64,000 nt of DNA from Mesorhizobium sp. CA14 (GCF_020165195.1 NZ_JAIUHR010000018.1:1-64000); one strand, 5' to 3'. Positions 32,401 through 42,154 are shown, counted from the first letter of the stretch. Numbers and translations: made by a program. Notes: a model not told the origin generated them from the letters alone.

Positions 32401-34236
32401 TTACACACGCACCTTGACATAGGTGCCCGGCGCATCTCCCAAAGTTTTCATACGCTTGCCGGGTTTGCGGGCGGGTACGCGGATGTTGTCCTGGTTCTCG
32501 ATCCAGTGCTGCCAGTGCGTCCACCATGAGCCTTGATGCTCGTGCGCGGCCGCAAGCCACGCGTTGAAATCGCCCACCGGCTTGCCGCCGGTCCAGTACT
32601 GGTATTTCTTGGCCGCCGGCGGGTTGACCACGCCGGCGATGTGGCCGGAACCCGCCATCACATATTCGACGTCGCCGCCGAAAAACTGCGATCCCCGGAA
32701 CACCGAAAGCGCCGGCGCTATGTGGTCTTCTTTCGTCGCCAGGTTGTAAACCGGTATCGTAATGTCGGCCAGCGAGACGGTGCGGCCGGCAAGTTCCATC
32801 GTGCCGCGCGAAAGATTGTTCTCGAGATAGCAGTTGCGCAGGTAGAAGGAGTGGTTGGCCGCCGCCATGCGCGTGGAATCGGCATTCCAGTAAAGCAGGT
32901 CGAAGGGCAGGGGCTCCTTGCCGCGCATGTAGTTGTTGATGACATAGGGCCAGATCAGGTCGCCCGAGCGCAGCATGTTGAAGGCGGTCGCCATCTTGGT
33001 GCCTTCAAGATAGCCCTTCTCGCTCATCGAGCGCTCGACGGCGGCGACCTGGTCCTCGTCGACGAACACCTTGAGGTCGCCGGCATAGGTGAAGTCGACC
33101 TGGGTGGTGAAGAAGGTCGCCGATTTGATGCGGTGGTCGCCTTCTTGCGCCAACAGCGCCAGCGCAGCCGCCAGAAGCGTGCCGCCGACGCAGTAGCCGA
33201 TGGCGTTGACCTCTTTTTCGCCGGTCGCCTTCTCCACCATATCGAGGCCGAATTGCAGGCCTTCGCGGATATAGGCCTCCCAGCCCTTGGCGCCGTGGCG
33301 CTCGTCGGGGTTGATCCAGGAGATGACGAAGACCGTGTGGCCCTGCTCGATCGCCCAGCGGATGAAGGACTTTTGCGGGTTGAGGTCGAGGATATAGAAC
33401 TTGTTGATCCATGGCGGGCAGATCAGCAGCGGCCGTTTCAGCACCGTCTCCGTCACCGGATCATATTGGATGATCTCTGCGACATCGCTGCGGCCGATGA
33501 CCTTGCCGGGCGTGGTGGCGATGTTCTTGCCGATTTCGAAAGGCGTGTAGTCGGCCTGGCGCAGCTTCAGGTCGCCGCGGCCGGCGGCGATGTCCTCGGC
33601 CAGCATCTTCATGCCGCGCACCAGGTTTTCGCCGTTCGAGGCGACCGTTTCGCGAAACAGCTCCGGATTGGTCAGGATGAAATTCGACGGCGCGATCGCG
33701 TTCGACACCTGCTTGACGTAGAAGCTCGCCTTGTGGCGGGTGTGCTCGTCCAGGCCCTCGGCATGCTCGACCAGCTCGCTCGCCCAGCGCGAGGTGACGA
33801 GATAGGCCTGCTTCAAGAAGTCGAAGAAGGCGTTGCGGCCCCATTCGGGGTCCTGGAAGCGCTTGTCGCCGCGCTCGGGCTGAACCGCATCCTGCGGCGC
33901 CTCGGCGTTGGGATTGACCTTCTGGATGGCGTTCGCCCAGACCGTCATATAGCCGGCGAAGAGCCGCGTCTGCGCTTCGAGCGCGCGCTGCGGGTCGCCC
34001 AGCCAGTACTCCGACAGCTTCGAGAAGGTCTTGACCATGTCGACCACCGGTTCGGCGACATGATCGCGCACCTCACCCTTCTCGCGCGGTTCGGTCCAGG
34101 CGGAAGCCGCCTTGCCGGCCTGCTCGATCATGCGCGCCATGTTCAAGGCGAAACGCTCGGGGTCCTTCACCAGATATTGCTCGATGGCCGAAGGTTCGCC
34201 ATTTTCCGCTTTGTCCGAATCGGGAGCTTTGGACAT
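32401..34236 (-). CDS. phaC: Class I poly(3-hydroxyalkanoate) synthase
   Basis: The 611-residue enzyme has the PhaC N-terminal domain and an alpha/beta hydrolase core with the lipase-like box GYCVGG holding the catalytic Cys, DLNPQKSFIRWAIEQGHTVF upstream, the catalytic Asp in NLATKEDHIAP, and the His in GSGHIAGVVNPP. It polymerises 3-hydroxyacyl-CoA into storage granules. ATG 34236 (MSKAPDSDKAENGE) was chosen; the frame continues upstream without similarity. It is divergent from a small lipoprotein gene. Confidence 0.95.
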   Translation of the reverse strand: MSKAPDSDKAENGEPSAIEQYLVKDPERFALNMARMIEQAGKAASAWTEPREKGEVRDHVAEPVVDMVKTFSKLSEYWLGDPQRALEAQTRLFAGYMTVWANAIQKVNPNAEAPQDAVQPERGDKRFQDPEWGRNAFFDFLKQAYLVTSRWASELVEHAEGLDEHTRHKASFYVKQVSNAIAPSNFILTNPELFRETVASNGENLVRGMKMLAEDIAAGRGDLKLRQADYTPFEIGKNIATTPGKVIGRSDVAEIIQYDPVTETVLKRPLLICPPWINKFYILDLNPQKSFIRWAIEQGHTVFVISWINPDERHGAKGWEAYIREGLQFGLDMVEKATGEKEVNAIGYCVGGTLLAAALALLAQEGDHRIKSATFFTTQVDFTYAGDLKVFVDEDQVAAVERSMSEKGYLEGTKMATAFNMLRSGDLIWPYVINNYMRGKEPLPFDLLYWNADSTRMAAANHSFYLRNCYLENNLSRGTMELAGRTVSLADITIPVYNLATKEDHIAPALSVFRGSQFFGGDVEYVMAGSGHIAGVVNPPAAKKYQYWTGGKPVGDFNAWLAAAHEHQGSWWTHWQHWIENQDNIRVPARKPGKRMKTLGDAPGTYVKVRV

Positions 34237-34333
34237 GGTGCGCGGGGTTCCTCCCGGAGCGTTTTCTTGACATATTACCATGGGACATCTGACCGGGTCC
34301 AATTCGCTGTAACCCGGCTGCCAGGAAAACAAT

Positions 34334-34741
34334 ATGACGATTAATGTTGGCGGGACTTTTTTTCTCAGGCCGGGTTCGATTTGCCGCATGGCGATGGTGG
34401 CGGGGTTGGTAGGTGTGCTGTTGCCCGCCGGCGGCTGCACCAGCACCAGCCCAAACAACGCGGCGCCGACGGCCTTGACCGACGGCCCCAAGGACACCGG
34501 CTCCTACCCCAACCTCAACATCCCGCCGCAGGTGGCCGCCAAGCAGCTCACCAAGGAGGAGACCGCAGCGAACCTCGCCCGGCTCAAGGCCGAGCAGCAG
34601 GCGCAGCTTGCCAAGGGCGGCAGCGTCAAGGCGCCGGCGAATTCGGCGGCACTCAAGACGCTTGCCAAGACGCATGGCGACGACACGCTGAAGCAGATCG
34701 AGGGCAAATGCGACCCGACCCTCGACCCTAACTGCAATTAG
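34334..34741 (+). CDS. Lipoprotein, small
   Basis: The 135-residue protein has a hydrophobic signal (MAMVAGLVGVLLPAGG) followed by the lipobox Cys (LPAGGC at about residue 35), a Ser/Thr/Asn linker, then a charged helical part (LTKEETAANLARLKAEQQAQLAKGG) and two Cys in CDPTLDPNC. An internal ATG gives a shorter signal. It is found upstream of alaC in related rhizobia, as I recall; function unknown. Confidence 0.6.
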   Translation: MTINVGGTFFLRPGSICRMAMVAGLVGVLLPAGGCTSTSPNNAAPTALTDGPKDTGSYPNLNIPPQVAAKQLTKEETAANLARLKAEQQAQLAKGGSVKAPANSAALKTLAKTHGDDTLKQIEGKCDPTLDPNCN

Positions 34742-34789
34742 GTCTATATCGCGCGCCATAAGCGCCCCCATCGATCGTCTGGAACTGAA

Positions 34790-36007
34790 ATGGAAGAATT
34801 TCACAAGGTCCGCCGGCTTCCGCCTTACGTGTTCGAGCAGGTCAACCGGCTGAAGGCCAGCGCCCGCTCGCGCGGCGCTGACATCATCGACCTTGGCATG
34901 GGCAATCCGGACCTGCCGACGCCGAAGGCCATCGTCGACAAGTTGTGCGAAGTGGTGCGCGATCCGCGCACACATCGTTATTCCTCCTCGCGCGGCATTC
35001 CGGGCCTGCGGCGCGCGCAAGCCAATTACTATGCCCGCCGCTTCGGCGTGAAGCTCAACCCCGACACGCAAGTGGTGGCGACGCTCGGCTCGAAGGAGGG
35101 TTTCGCCAACATGGCGCAGGCGATCACCGCGCCCGGCGACGTGGTCTTGTGCCCCAATCCGACCTATCCGATCCATGCCTTCGGCTTCATCATGTCGGGC
35201 GGCGTCATCCGCTCGCTGCAGGTCGAGCCCGATGACGGCTTCATCCCGGCGGTGGAGCGGGGCATCCGCCACTCGATTCCGAAACCGCTGGCGCTGATCC
35301 TCAACTATCCGTCGAACCCGACGGCGCTGGTCGCCTCGCTCGATTTCTACAAGGACGTGGTCGCCTTCGCGAAGAAGAACGACATCATCATCCTGTCGGA
35401 TCTCGCCTATTCGGAGATCTATTTCGACGGCAACCCGCCGCCTTCGGTGCTGCAGGTGCCGGGCGCGATGGATGTCTGCGTCGAGTTTACCTCGATGTCG
35501 AAGACCTTCTCCATGCCTGGATGGCGCATGGGCTTCGCGGTCGGCAACGAGCGGCTGATTTCGGCGCTGACGCGGGTGAAGTCCTACCTCGACTACGGCG
35601 CCTTCACGCCGATCCAGGTGGCGGCGGCGTACGCGCTGAACGGCGACGGCGCCGATATCGAGGAGGTGCGCGAGGTCTACCACAAGCGCCGCGACGTGAT
35701 GGTCGATTCCTTCAGCCGCGCCGGCTGGACCATTCCCGCGCCGGCCGCCTCGATGTTCGCCTGGGCTCCCATCCCGGAACAGTTCCGCCATCTCGGCTCG
35801 CTCGAATTCTCCAAGCTGCTCATCGAACATGCGGATGTCGCGGTGGCGCCGGGCATCGGCTTCGGCGAGCATGGCGACGACTATGTGCGCGTGGCCCTGG
35901 TCGAGAACGAGCACCGGATCCGCCAGGCGGCGCGTAACATCAAGAAATTCCTCGCGACCACCGCCAAGCAGCCCAACAATGTGGTGCCTTTAGCCGCTCA
36001 TCGCTGA
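34790..36007 (+). CDS. alaC: Alanine-type class I/II aminotransferase
   Basis: The 405-residue PLP enzyme shows DLGMGNPDLPTPKAIV, HRYSSSRGIPGLR, LNYPSNPTA, DLAYSEIYFD, and the PLP lysine in SMSKTFSMPGWRMGF, with the C-terminal Arg in VRVALVENEHRIRQA. It fits the AlaC/YfdZ group that makes alanine from glutamate; LL-diaminopimelate-type activity is an alternative. It is 43 nt upstream of hom, so they are likely co-transcribed. Confidence 0.85.
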   Translation: MEEFHKVRRLPPYVFEQVNRLKASARSRGADIIDLGMGNPDLPTPKAIVDKLCEVVRDPRTHRYSSSRGIPGLRRAQANYYARRFGVKLNPDTQVVATLGSKEGFANMAQAITAPGDVVLCPNPTYPIHAFGFIMSGGVIRSLQVEPDDGFIPAVERGIRHSIPKPLALILNYPSNPTALVASLDFYKDVVAFAKKNDIIILSDLAYSEIYFDGNPPPSVLQVPGAMDVCVEFTSMSKTFSMPGWRMGFAVGNERLISALTRVKSYLDYGAFTPIQVAAAYALNGDGADIEEVREVYHKRRDVMVDSFSRAGWTIPAPAASMFAWAPIPEQFRHLGSLEFSKLLIEHADVAVAPGIGFGEHGDDYVRVALVENEHRIRQAARNIKKFLATTAKQPNNVVPLAAHR

Positions 36008-36050
36008 GTTTGCCGGACATTTATTGAATTTTTGAGGGGCGTCGCCGGAC

Positions 36051-37364
36051 ATGGCTGAAGCGTTGCGTGTTGGAATTGCCGGCCTCGGCACGGTCGGCGC
36101 CTCGGTGGCGCGCGTGCTGCGCGACAAGGCGGCTGAGCTCACCCGGCAGTGCGGCCGCGACATCGTCGTGACGGCTGTTTCGGCCCGTGACCCGAAGCGC
36201 GACCGCGGCATAGATCTGAGCGCCGCGAAATGGTTCGACGACCCGGTCAAGCTGGCCGAAAAGGCCGATGTCGACGTCTTCGTCGAGCTGATCGGCGGTG
36301 ATGAGGGGCCGGCGCGGCTCTCGGTGAAGGCGGCGCTCGAGGCGGGCCGGCATGTCGTCACCGCCAACAAGGCACTGCTCGCCAAGCATGGCGTCGCGCT
36401 TGCCGAGATCGCCGAGAAGAAGGGCGTGCTGCTCAATTACGAGGCGGCGGTGGCCGGCGGCATCCCGGTCATCAAGACGATGCGCGAGGCAATGGCCGGC
36501 AATGCGGTGACGCGTGTCTTCGGCATCCTCAACGGCACCTGCAACTACATCCTGACGCGCATGGAAGCCGAAGGCATCTCCTTCGACGCCTGCCTGAAGG
36601 ACGCGCAGCGGCTGGGTTACGCCGAGGCAGATCCAACCTTCGACATCGAAGGCCACGACACGGCGCACAAATTGTCGATCCTGACCAGCCTTGCCTTCGG
36701 CACGAGGATCGCAGCCAACGACATCTATATGGAAGGCATCTCGAACATCACTCAGGCCGATATCCGCGCGGCGGCCGATCTCGGCTACCGTATCAAGCTG
36801 CTCGGCGTCGCCCAGCGCACCGACAGCGGCATCGAGCAGCGCGTGCACCCGACCATGGTGCCGACGGCGTCGGTGATCGCGCAGGTGCATGGCGTGATCA
36901 ACGCGGTGGCGATCGAGACCGACATTCTGGGCGAGCTGCTGCTTTCCGGTCCTGGCGCCGGCGGCAACGCCACCGCGTCGGCGGTGATCGGCGACATCGC
37001 CGATATCGCCAAGAGCCGGCCGGGCTTCCAGCATGCCCCGGTGTTCGGCTGGCCGGCGAGGGAACTGAAGCCTTACAAGAAAGCGCAGATGCGCAGCCAT
37101 GCCGGCGGCTATTTCATCCGGCTGACCGTGCATGACCGCACCGGCGTCTTCGCGGCCATCGCCAAGCGCATGGCCGACAACGACATCTCGCTGGAATCGA
37201 TCGTTCAACAGGCGGCCGGCGCGGAAACGCATGCGCAGAAGACGGTGATCCTCGTCACGCACGAGACGACGGAAGCGGCGGTGCGCAAGGCCGTCGAAGG
37301 CATCACCAAGGACGGTCATCTGACCGACAAGCCGCAAGTGATCCGCATCGAGCGGGCGGAATAA
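36051..37364 (+). CDS. hom: Homoserine dehydrogenase
   Basis: The 437-residue enzyme has the NAD(P)-binding GIAGLGTVGASVARVL, the substrate domain (NYEAAVAGGIPVIKTMREAMAGN, ILNGTCNYILTRM, GYAEADPTFDIEGHDTAHKL) and a C-terminal ACT domain (VHDRTGVFAAIAKRMAD), where threonine feedback usually acts. It reduces aspartate semialdehyde to homoserine, toward Thr and Met. The gene is in the alaC operon. The N-terminal domain is not fused to aspartokinase. Confidence 0.95.
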   Translation: MAEALRVGIAGLGTVGASVARVLRDKAAELTRQCGRDIVVTAVSARDPKRDRGIDLSAAKWFDDPVKLAEKADVDVFVELIGGDEGPARLSVKAALEAGRHVVTANKALLAKHGVALAEIAEKKGVLLNYEAAVAGGIPVIKTMREAMAGNAVTRVFGILNGTCNYILTRMEAEGISFDACLKDAQRLGYAEADPTFDIEGHDTAHKLSILTSLAFGTRIAANDIYMEGISNITQADIRAAADLGYRIKLLGVAQRTDSGIEQRVHPTMVPTASVIAQVHGVINAVAIETDILGELLLSGPGAGGNATASAVIGDIADIAKSRPGFQHAPVFGWPARELKPYKKAQMRSHAGGYFIRLTVHDRTGVFAAIAKRMADNDISLESIVQQAAGAETHAQKTVILVTHETTEAAVRKAVEGITKDGHLTDKPQVIRIERAE

Positions 37365-37481
37365 GCCAAGCCCGATTCCGCCTTCAATCGATTGATTTTG
37401 CTGTCATTTCGAAAAGTGATCCAGCAGTCTTGCCGTTGTCATGGAGCTTTGCCAGAAAAAGCGCGCCTCTGGCGGGAGGCG

Positions 37482-37517
37482 GAGCAATTCCGGCGCTCAA
37501 GGGTTCTGGAATTGCTC
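37482..37517. promoter_or_regulatory. 10-bp inverted repeat upstream of glpX
   Basis: GAGCAATTCC (37482-37491) and GGAATTGCTC (37508-37517), spacer 16 nt. It is 30 nt before the glpX start and could be an operator or a translational hairpin. The core arms equal those at 25902-25945. Confidence 0.45.
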
Positions 37518-37546
37518 GAAGCAAACAGACACGAGGAATTCCATCC

Positions 37547-38530
37547 ATGAACATCGCCCAGAACATCGCCGCCGGTCTCGACCGGATCCTTACGATGGAA
37601 GTCGTGCGCGTGACCGAGCGGGCGGCGGTCGCGGCCGCCAGGCTGCGCGGGCGCGGCGATGAGAAGGCCGCCGATCAGGTGGCGGTGGACGCGATGCGCC
37701 AGGAGCTCAACCGGCTGGCGATCAAGGGCACGGTTGTGATCGGCGAGGGCGAGCGCGACGAGGCACCGATGCTCTATATCGGCGAAGAAGTCGGCACTGG
37801 CAAAGGCCCGGCCGTCGACATCGCGCTCGATCCGCTCGAGGGCACGACGATCTGCGCCAAGAACCTGCCCAACGCGCTTGCCGTCATCGCGATTGCGGAA
37901 AAGGGCAGCCTGCTGTTCGCGCCCGACGTCTATATGGACAAGATCGCCATCGGCCCCGGCTATCCGGAAGACCTCATCGACATCGACGCCTCGCCGGAGG
38001 AAAACCTCGCCAATCTGGCCAAGGCCAAGGGCGTGGCGGTCTCCGACATCACGGCCTGCATCCTCGACCGGCCGCGTCACGCCAGGCTGATCGACGCCGT
38101 GCGCGCCACGGGCGCCGCGATTCGGCTGATCGGCGACGGCGATGTCGCGGGCGTCATCCACACCACCGACCCCGACGAGACAGGCATCGACATCTATCTG
38201 GGCACCGGCGGCGCGCCGGAGGGCGTGCTGGCGGCGGCTGCACTGCGCTGCACCGGCGGGCAGATGCTGGGCCGGCTGATCCTCGACACGCCGGAAAAAG
38301 TGGCGCGGGCGCAGAAGATGGGCATTTCCGATCCGAAGCGGGTCTACCGCGCCCAGGACATGGCGCGCGGCGACGTGCTGTTCGCGGCGACCGGGGTCAC
38401 CGACGGTAATTTGCTCGACGGCGTGAAGTTCGGCCGCACCTTCATCACCACCCACACCATCGTGTTGCGCTCGTCCTCGCGCACGGTGCGCGAGATCAAG
38501 GCGCGTCACCAGGATCTTGATAAGTTTTGA
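37547..38530 (+). CDS. glpX: Fructose-1,6-bisphosphatase class II
   Basis: The 327-residue enzyme has the GlpX pattern: VIGEGERDEAPMLYIGEEVG, DIALDPLEGTTICAKN with the metal-binding Asp-Pro-Leu-Glu-Gly-Thr motif, then GTGGAPEGVLAAAAL. It removes the 1-phosphate of FBP in gluconeogenesis. The start MNIAQNIAAGLDRIL fits the family; longer frames are not conserved. It follows hom with a 180-nt gap that holds an inverted repeat. Confidence 0.95.
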   Translation: MNIAQNIAAGLDRILTMEVVRVTERAAVAAARLRGRGDEKAADQVAVDAMRQELNRLAIKGTVVIGEGERDEAPMLYIGEEVGTGKGPAVDIALDPLEGTTICAKNLPNALAVIAIAEKGSLLFAPDVYMDKIAIGPGYPEDLIDIDASPEENLANLAKAKGVAVSDITACILDRPRHARLIDAVRATGAAIRLIGDGDVAGVIHTTDPDETGIDIYLGTGGAPEGVLAAAALRCTGGQMLGRLILDTPEKVARAQKMGISDPKRVYRAQDMARGDVLFAATGVTDGNLLDGVKFGRTFITTHTIVLRSSSRTVREIKARHQDLDKF

Positions 38531-38670
38531 TTTCGCCTTGCCCGGGTGCTTTTGCCGCAATCCGAGGAAAAACGTTCCACACCTTTCCCCCGATTGCTAG
38601 CTGCCCCGCAATTGCTCCGGCCGCCGCATATTGATATCTGCGCAAGGATGATGTGCAGACGGCGCGTCGC

Positions 38671-40455
38671 ATGACGGGCGAGAAACGGTTCTTCCTCGAT
38701 GTCAGGCAGTCGGCGACCGGTGTTTCCTGGGAACACCGGCTGACCGAGCGCCAGGATATGGCCGCTTTGGCGATGGCGCAGGGCCATGGCGTGCCCGACA
38801 TCGTGGCGCGAGTGCTTGCCGGGCGCGGCGTCAGTGTGGAACAGACCGCGCGCTTCCTCGATCCGACCATTCGCGAACTTTTGCCGAACCCAGCGTCGCT
38901 GACCGATATGGAGAAAGCGGCGGCAAGGCTGGCCGATGCGATCGTTGCCCACGAAAAAGTGGCGATCTTCGGTGATTACGATGTCGACGGCGCGGCCTCG
39001 TCGGCGCTGTTAAAACGCTTTCTCACGCATTTTTCCGTACCGTCCGAAATCTATATCCCGGACCGTATCTTCGAAGGCTACGGGCCCAATCCGGAAGCGA
39101 TGCGGGACTTGATCTCGCGCGGCGCGAAGCTGATCGTCACCGTCGACTGCGGCACCAACAGCGCGACCTCGATCGAGGCGGCCAGGGAAGCCGGCGCCGA
39201 CGTCGTGGTGCTCGACCATCACCAGGTCGGCGGCCCGCTGCCGCGAGCGGAGGCCGTGGTCAATCCCAACCGCGAGGACGACCTGTCGGGGCAGGGGCAT
39301 CTGTGCGCCGCCGGCGTCGTCTTCCTGTGCCTGGTGCAGACGGCCAAGGTGCTGCGCGAGAGGCTGCCGAATGCCGCGCCGGTCGATCTGCTTTCAATGC
39401 TCGATCTGGTGGCGCTGGCGACGGTCTGCGATGTGGTGCCGCTCACCGGCGTCAACCGCGCCTTCGTCGTCAAGGGGCTGCAGGTGTTGCGCCAGCAGAA
39501 GAATGAGGGGCTGGCGGCGCTGGCGCGGGTCTCGCGCATCGGCGAGCCGATCAACACCTTCCATTTGTCCTTCCTGATTGGCCCGCGCATCAATGCCGGC
39601 GGCCGCATCGGCGATGCCGCGCTCGGCAGCCGGCTTTTGGCCACCGACGATCCCGTCGAGGCGGCAAGCATCGCCGAGACGCTGGACCGGCTGAACCAGG
39701 AACGGCAGCAGATGGAGCAGGAGATGCTGGCGCAGGCGCGGGCCGAGGCCGATGCGGAGCTTGCCGGCGGCAACGGTCCCGCCGTCGTCGTCACGGCCAG
39801 CAACAGCTGGCACCCCGGCATCGTCGGGCTGATCGCCTCGCGGCTCAAGGATTATGCGCGCCGGCCTGCTTTTGCCATCGCCTTCAATTCCACCGGCACC
39901 GGCACGGGCTCCGGCCGTTCGGTGACCGGCTTCGACCTCGGCCGGCTGGTGCGCGAGGCGGCTGCTGCCGGACTGATCGTCAAGGGCGGCGGCCATGCGA
40001 TGGCCGCCGGCATCACCGTCGAGCGTGCGAAGCTCGGCGAGTTGCGCGCCTTCTTCGAGGAGCGCGCCGCGGCCGACGTGTTCCGGCTGCAGAATGAGGA
40101 AAGCCTGGCGATCGACGGCGCCCTGGCCGCCGAGGGCGCCACGATCGCGCTGCTCGACGCGCTAGAGAAAGCCGGGCCGTTTGGGGCCGGGCACATCGCG
40201 CCGGTGTTCGTGTTGCCGCGCCACCGGCTGACCGATGCGCGCGCGATCGGCACCAATCACATTCGGGTGGACCTGCAGTCGCAAAGCGGCGGCAACATCC
40301 AAGCCATAGCGTTCCGTGCCGTCGACACAGCGCTCGGCGAATTCCTGTTTAAGAACAGGGGCAGGACCGTGCATATCGCCGGTTCATTGTCGGGCAATTA
40401 CTGGAACGGCAACCGCACGGTGCAGTTTCGCATCAGTGATGCGGCCCTGGCTTAA
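38671..40455 (+). CDS. recJ: Single-stranded-DNA exonuclease RecJ
   Basis: The 594-residue protein shows the DHH phosphoesterase core: IFGDYDVDGAASSALL, TVDCGTNSATS, VVLDHHQVGGPLPRAEAVVNP, and the DHHA1 part with GGHAMAAGITVER. It degrades single strands 5' to 3' in recombination and mismatch repair. The ATG at 38671 was chosen (MTGEKRFFLDV); a GTG 18 nt earlier is in frame. Confidence 0.95.
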   Translation: MTGEKRFFLDVRQSATGVSWEHRLTERQDMAALAMAQGHGVPDIVARVLAGRGVSVEQTARFLDPTIRELLPNPASLTDMEKAAARLADAIVAHEKVAIFGDYDVDGAASSALLKRFLTHFSVPSEIYIPDRIFEGYGPNPEAMRDLISRGAKLIVTVDCGTNSATSIEAAREAGADVVVLDHHQVGGPLPRAEAVVNPNREDDLSGQGHLCAAGVVFLCLVQTAKVLRERLPNAAPVDLLSMLDLVALATVCDVVPLTGVNRAFVVKGLQVLRQQKNEGLAALARVSRIGEPINTFHLSFLIGPRINAGGRIGDAALGSRLLATDDPVEAASIAETLDRLNQERQQMEQEMLAQARAEADAELAGGNGPAVVVTASNSWHPGIVGLIASRLKDYARRPAFAIAFNSTGTGTGSGRSVTGFDLGRLVREAAAAGLIVKGGGHAMAAGITVERAKLGELRAFFEERAAADVFRLQNEESLAIDGALAAEGATIALLDALEKAGPFGAGHIAPVFVLPRHRLTDARAIGTNHIRVDLQSQSGGNIQAIAFRAVDTALGEFLFKNRGRTVHIAGSLSGNYWNGNRTVQFRISDAALA

Positions 40456-40460
40456 GGTAT

Positions 40461-40575
40461 GTTGATATTCAGGTGAGGCCGGTCTGCAAATGGCGGCTTC
40501 CTGCGCTTCCGGTGCTCACGTACGAAAAGTACGCTCCGCTCCGGTTCTCAGAACCGGCCTCACCTGAATCTCAAC
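40461..40575. repeat. 115-bp palindromic element (MITE/REP-like)
   Basis: The ends are 23-bp inverted repeats with one mismatch: GTTGATATTCAGGTGAGGCC plus GGT (40461-40483) and the reverse at 40553-40575. The middle carries a further palindrome around CGTACGAAAAGTACG. The element lies between convergent recJ and the patatin-like gene and could also act as a bidirectional terminator. Internal parts (TTCCTGCGCTTCCGG) recall dispersed repeats of rhizobia. Confidence 0.65.
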
Positions 40576-40602
40576 ACAACTTAGAGCGGTGCCCTGTCGG
40601 GA

Positions 40603-41568
40603 TCAGACCAGAACGGATTGCAGCCGGGTCAGTTCGCTGATCTGCGCCTTCGTCGCCTGGTAGCCGATGCTGATCGCCTCGTCGGCGCGGTGGAATTCGG
40701 TCAGGCCGATATGGCTGAGTTTCGGCTGCAGCGACATGTCCGGCGGGTCGCCGGCCAGCCTGGCGCGCGAAATCCGGTCCTGGATGATGTTGAATGCCTC
40801 GACCATCACGCCGGTGATGCCAAGGCGGGTATGATGGGCCTGATGCTCGGGCTGGCCGAGTCTCGGCGCGTCATTCTCCACGACCAGCTCACCGGCGCTG
40901 TGCTTTATCACGGCGGCGCGGCCGAACAGGTCGTAGTGCAGGTTGACGGCGACCACGAGCGGCTGCTCATAGGCGCGGCAGACCGACACAGGCACCGGAT
41001 TGACCAGCGCGCCGTCGACCAGGATGCGGCCGTTGCAGTTCACCGGTTCGAAAACGCCCGGCAGCGCATAGGAGGCGCGCATGGCAGTGATCAGCGAGCC
41101 ATTCGACAGCCAGATCTCATGGCCGGTGCGAATTTCCGAAGTGACGGCGACAAAGGGCTTCGACAAGTTCTCGAAGCGGACGCCGGCCAGATGCTCGCGC
41201 AGCCGCGCGTCGAGCTTCATGCCGCCGAACAGGCCGCTGCCGCGCAGATTGAGATCAAGAAGGCCGAAGATGCGCCGCTTGGTCAGGCTTCTGGCGAACT
41301 CCTCCAACTCGTCGAGCTTGCCGGCAAGGTAGCAGCCGCCGACCAGCGCGCCGATCGAGGTGCCGGCGATCATCGATACTTCGATGCCGGCCTCGTCGAG
41401 CGCGCGCAGCACACCGATATGGGCCCAGCCCCTGGCACAACCGCCGCCGAGCGCCAGCGAAATGCCGATTTTCTTCTGAGACTCCGGGTCAGATGCGCCG
41501 CCGGACGATGCCGGGCCATTGGCCTCCCGAACGTCAGGTCTGCTGCGCAATGACGCCCATTCGAGCAT
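40603..41568 (-). CDS. Patatin-like phospholipase (RssA-like)
   Basis: The 321-residue protein has a patatin domain: oxyanion LGGGCARGWAHIGVL, nucleophile Ser in IAGTSIGALVGG and the catalytic Asp in LVDGALVNPVPV. It hydrolyses acyl esters of lipids. AGGGAG stands 6 nt before the second of two ATG codons (41568), which is preferred. Nothing indicates a membrane signal. Its exact substrate is unknown. Confidence 0.85.
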   Translation of the reverse strand: MLEWASLRSRPDVREANGPASSGGASDPESQKKIGISLALGGGCARGWAHIGVLRALDEAGIEVSMIAGTSIGALVGGCYLAGKLDELEEFARSLTKRRIFGLLDLNLRGSGLFGGMKLDARLREHLAGVRFENLSKPFVAVTSEIRTGHEIWLSNGSLITAMRASYALPGVFEPVNCNGRILVDGALVNPVPVSVCRAYEQPLVVAVNLHYDLFGRAAVIKHSAGELVVENDAPRLGQPEHQAHHTRLGITGVMVEAFNIIQDRISRARLAGDPPDMSLQPKLSHIGLTEFHRADEAISIGYQATKAQISELTRLQSVLV

Positions 41569-41652
41569 CATGATCTCCCTTGTCCCATATCCCTTCTACC
41601 AAAAGGATATTTGAGAATAATGAATCTGAGTGGTTTGTGAATATCGAATGGT

Positions 41653-42111
41653 TCACACCGGCTTCAGATACGTCTGGTTCGCATCGAACAGCGGCTTGCT
41701 GCCATCGCCGGCAAGCACCGCCTTGCCGTCGCTGAGCCCCACCGTCCGATAAAAACAAGAACGCCGTCCGGTGTGGCAGGTTGCGTCGTGGCCCAACACT
41801 TTGACGCGCAACCATATCGCGTCTTGGTCACAATCCGTGCGCATCTCGACGACCTGCTGGAAATTGCCCGAGGTCTCGCCCTTCTTCCACAGCGCGTTGC
41901 GTGAGCGCGACCAGTAATGGGCAATGCCGGTCTCGAGCGTAAGCGCCAGCGCCTCGGCGTTCATATGCGCGACCATCAACAGCATGCCGTCGCCGGCATC
42001 GGTGACGACGACGGTGACGAGGCCTGCGGCATCGAAGCGCGGAGAAAGGACGGAGCCTTCCTCCAACGCTTTCTTGTCGGACGGGACTTTGGGGAATTGC
42101 AGTGCCGACAT
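41653..42111 (-). CDS. hisI: Phosphoribosyl-AMP cyclohydrolase
   Basis: The 152-residue enzyme has MLLMVAHMNAEALALTLETG, HYWSRSRNALWKKGETSGN, and DCDQDAIWLRV plus CHTGRRSCFYR with zinc-binding Cys residues. It performs step three of histidine synthesis. No HisE part is fused. It follows folE with a 43-nt gap in the same direction. Confidence 0.95.
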   Translation of the reverse strand: MSALQFPKVPSDKKALEEGSVLSPRFDAAGLVTVVVTDAGDGMLLMVAHMNAEALALTLETGIAHYWSRSRNALWKKGETSGNFQQVVEMRTDCDQDAIWLRVKVLGHDATCHTGRRSCFYRTVGLSDGKAVLAGDGSKPLFDANQTYLKPV

Positions 42112-42154
42112 CGCCGGTCGATCTTTCTTTCTAGTGGCCAGCGATGGCCGGCGA

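Noticed and set aside
32533..34344. 603-codon open frame on the plus strand opposite phaC
   Set aside because: It is the antisense shadow of phaC: high GC third positions leave the reverse strand open. The translation is Arg/Asp/His-rich and has no domain.
34073..35914. 613-codon open frame on the minus strand opposite alaC and the lipoprotein gene
   Set aside because: It spans three real genes antisense and its translation has shadow composition.
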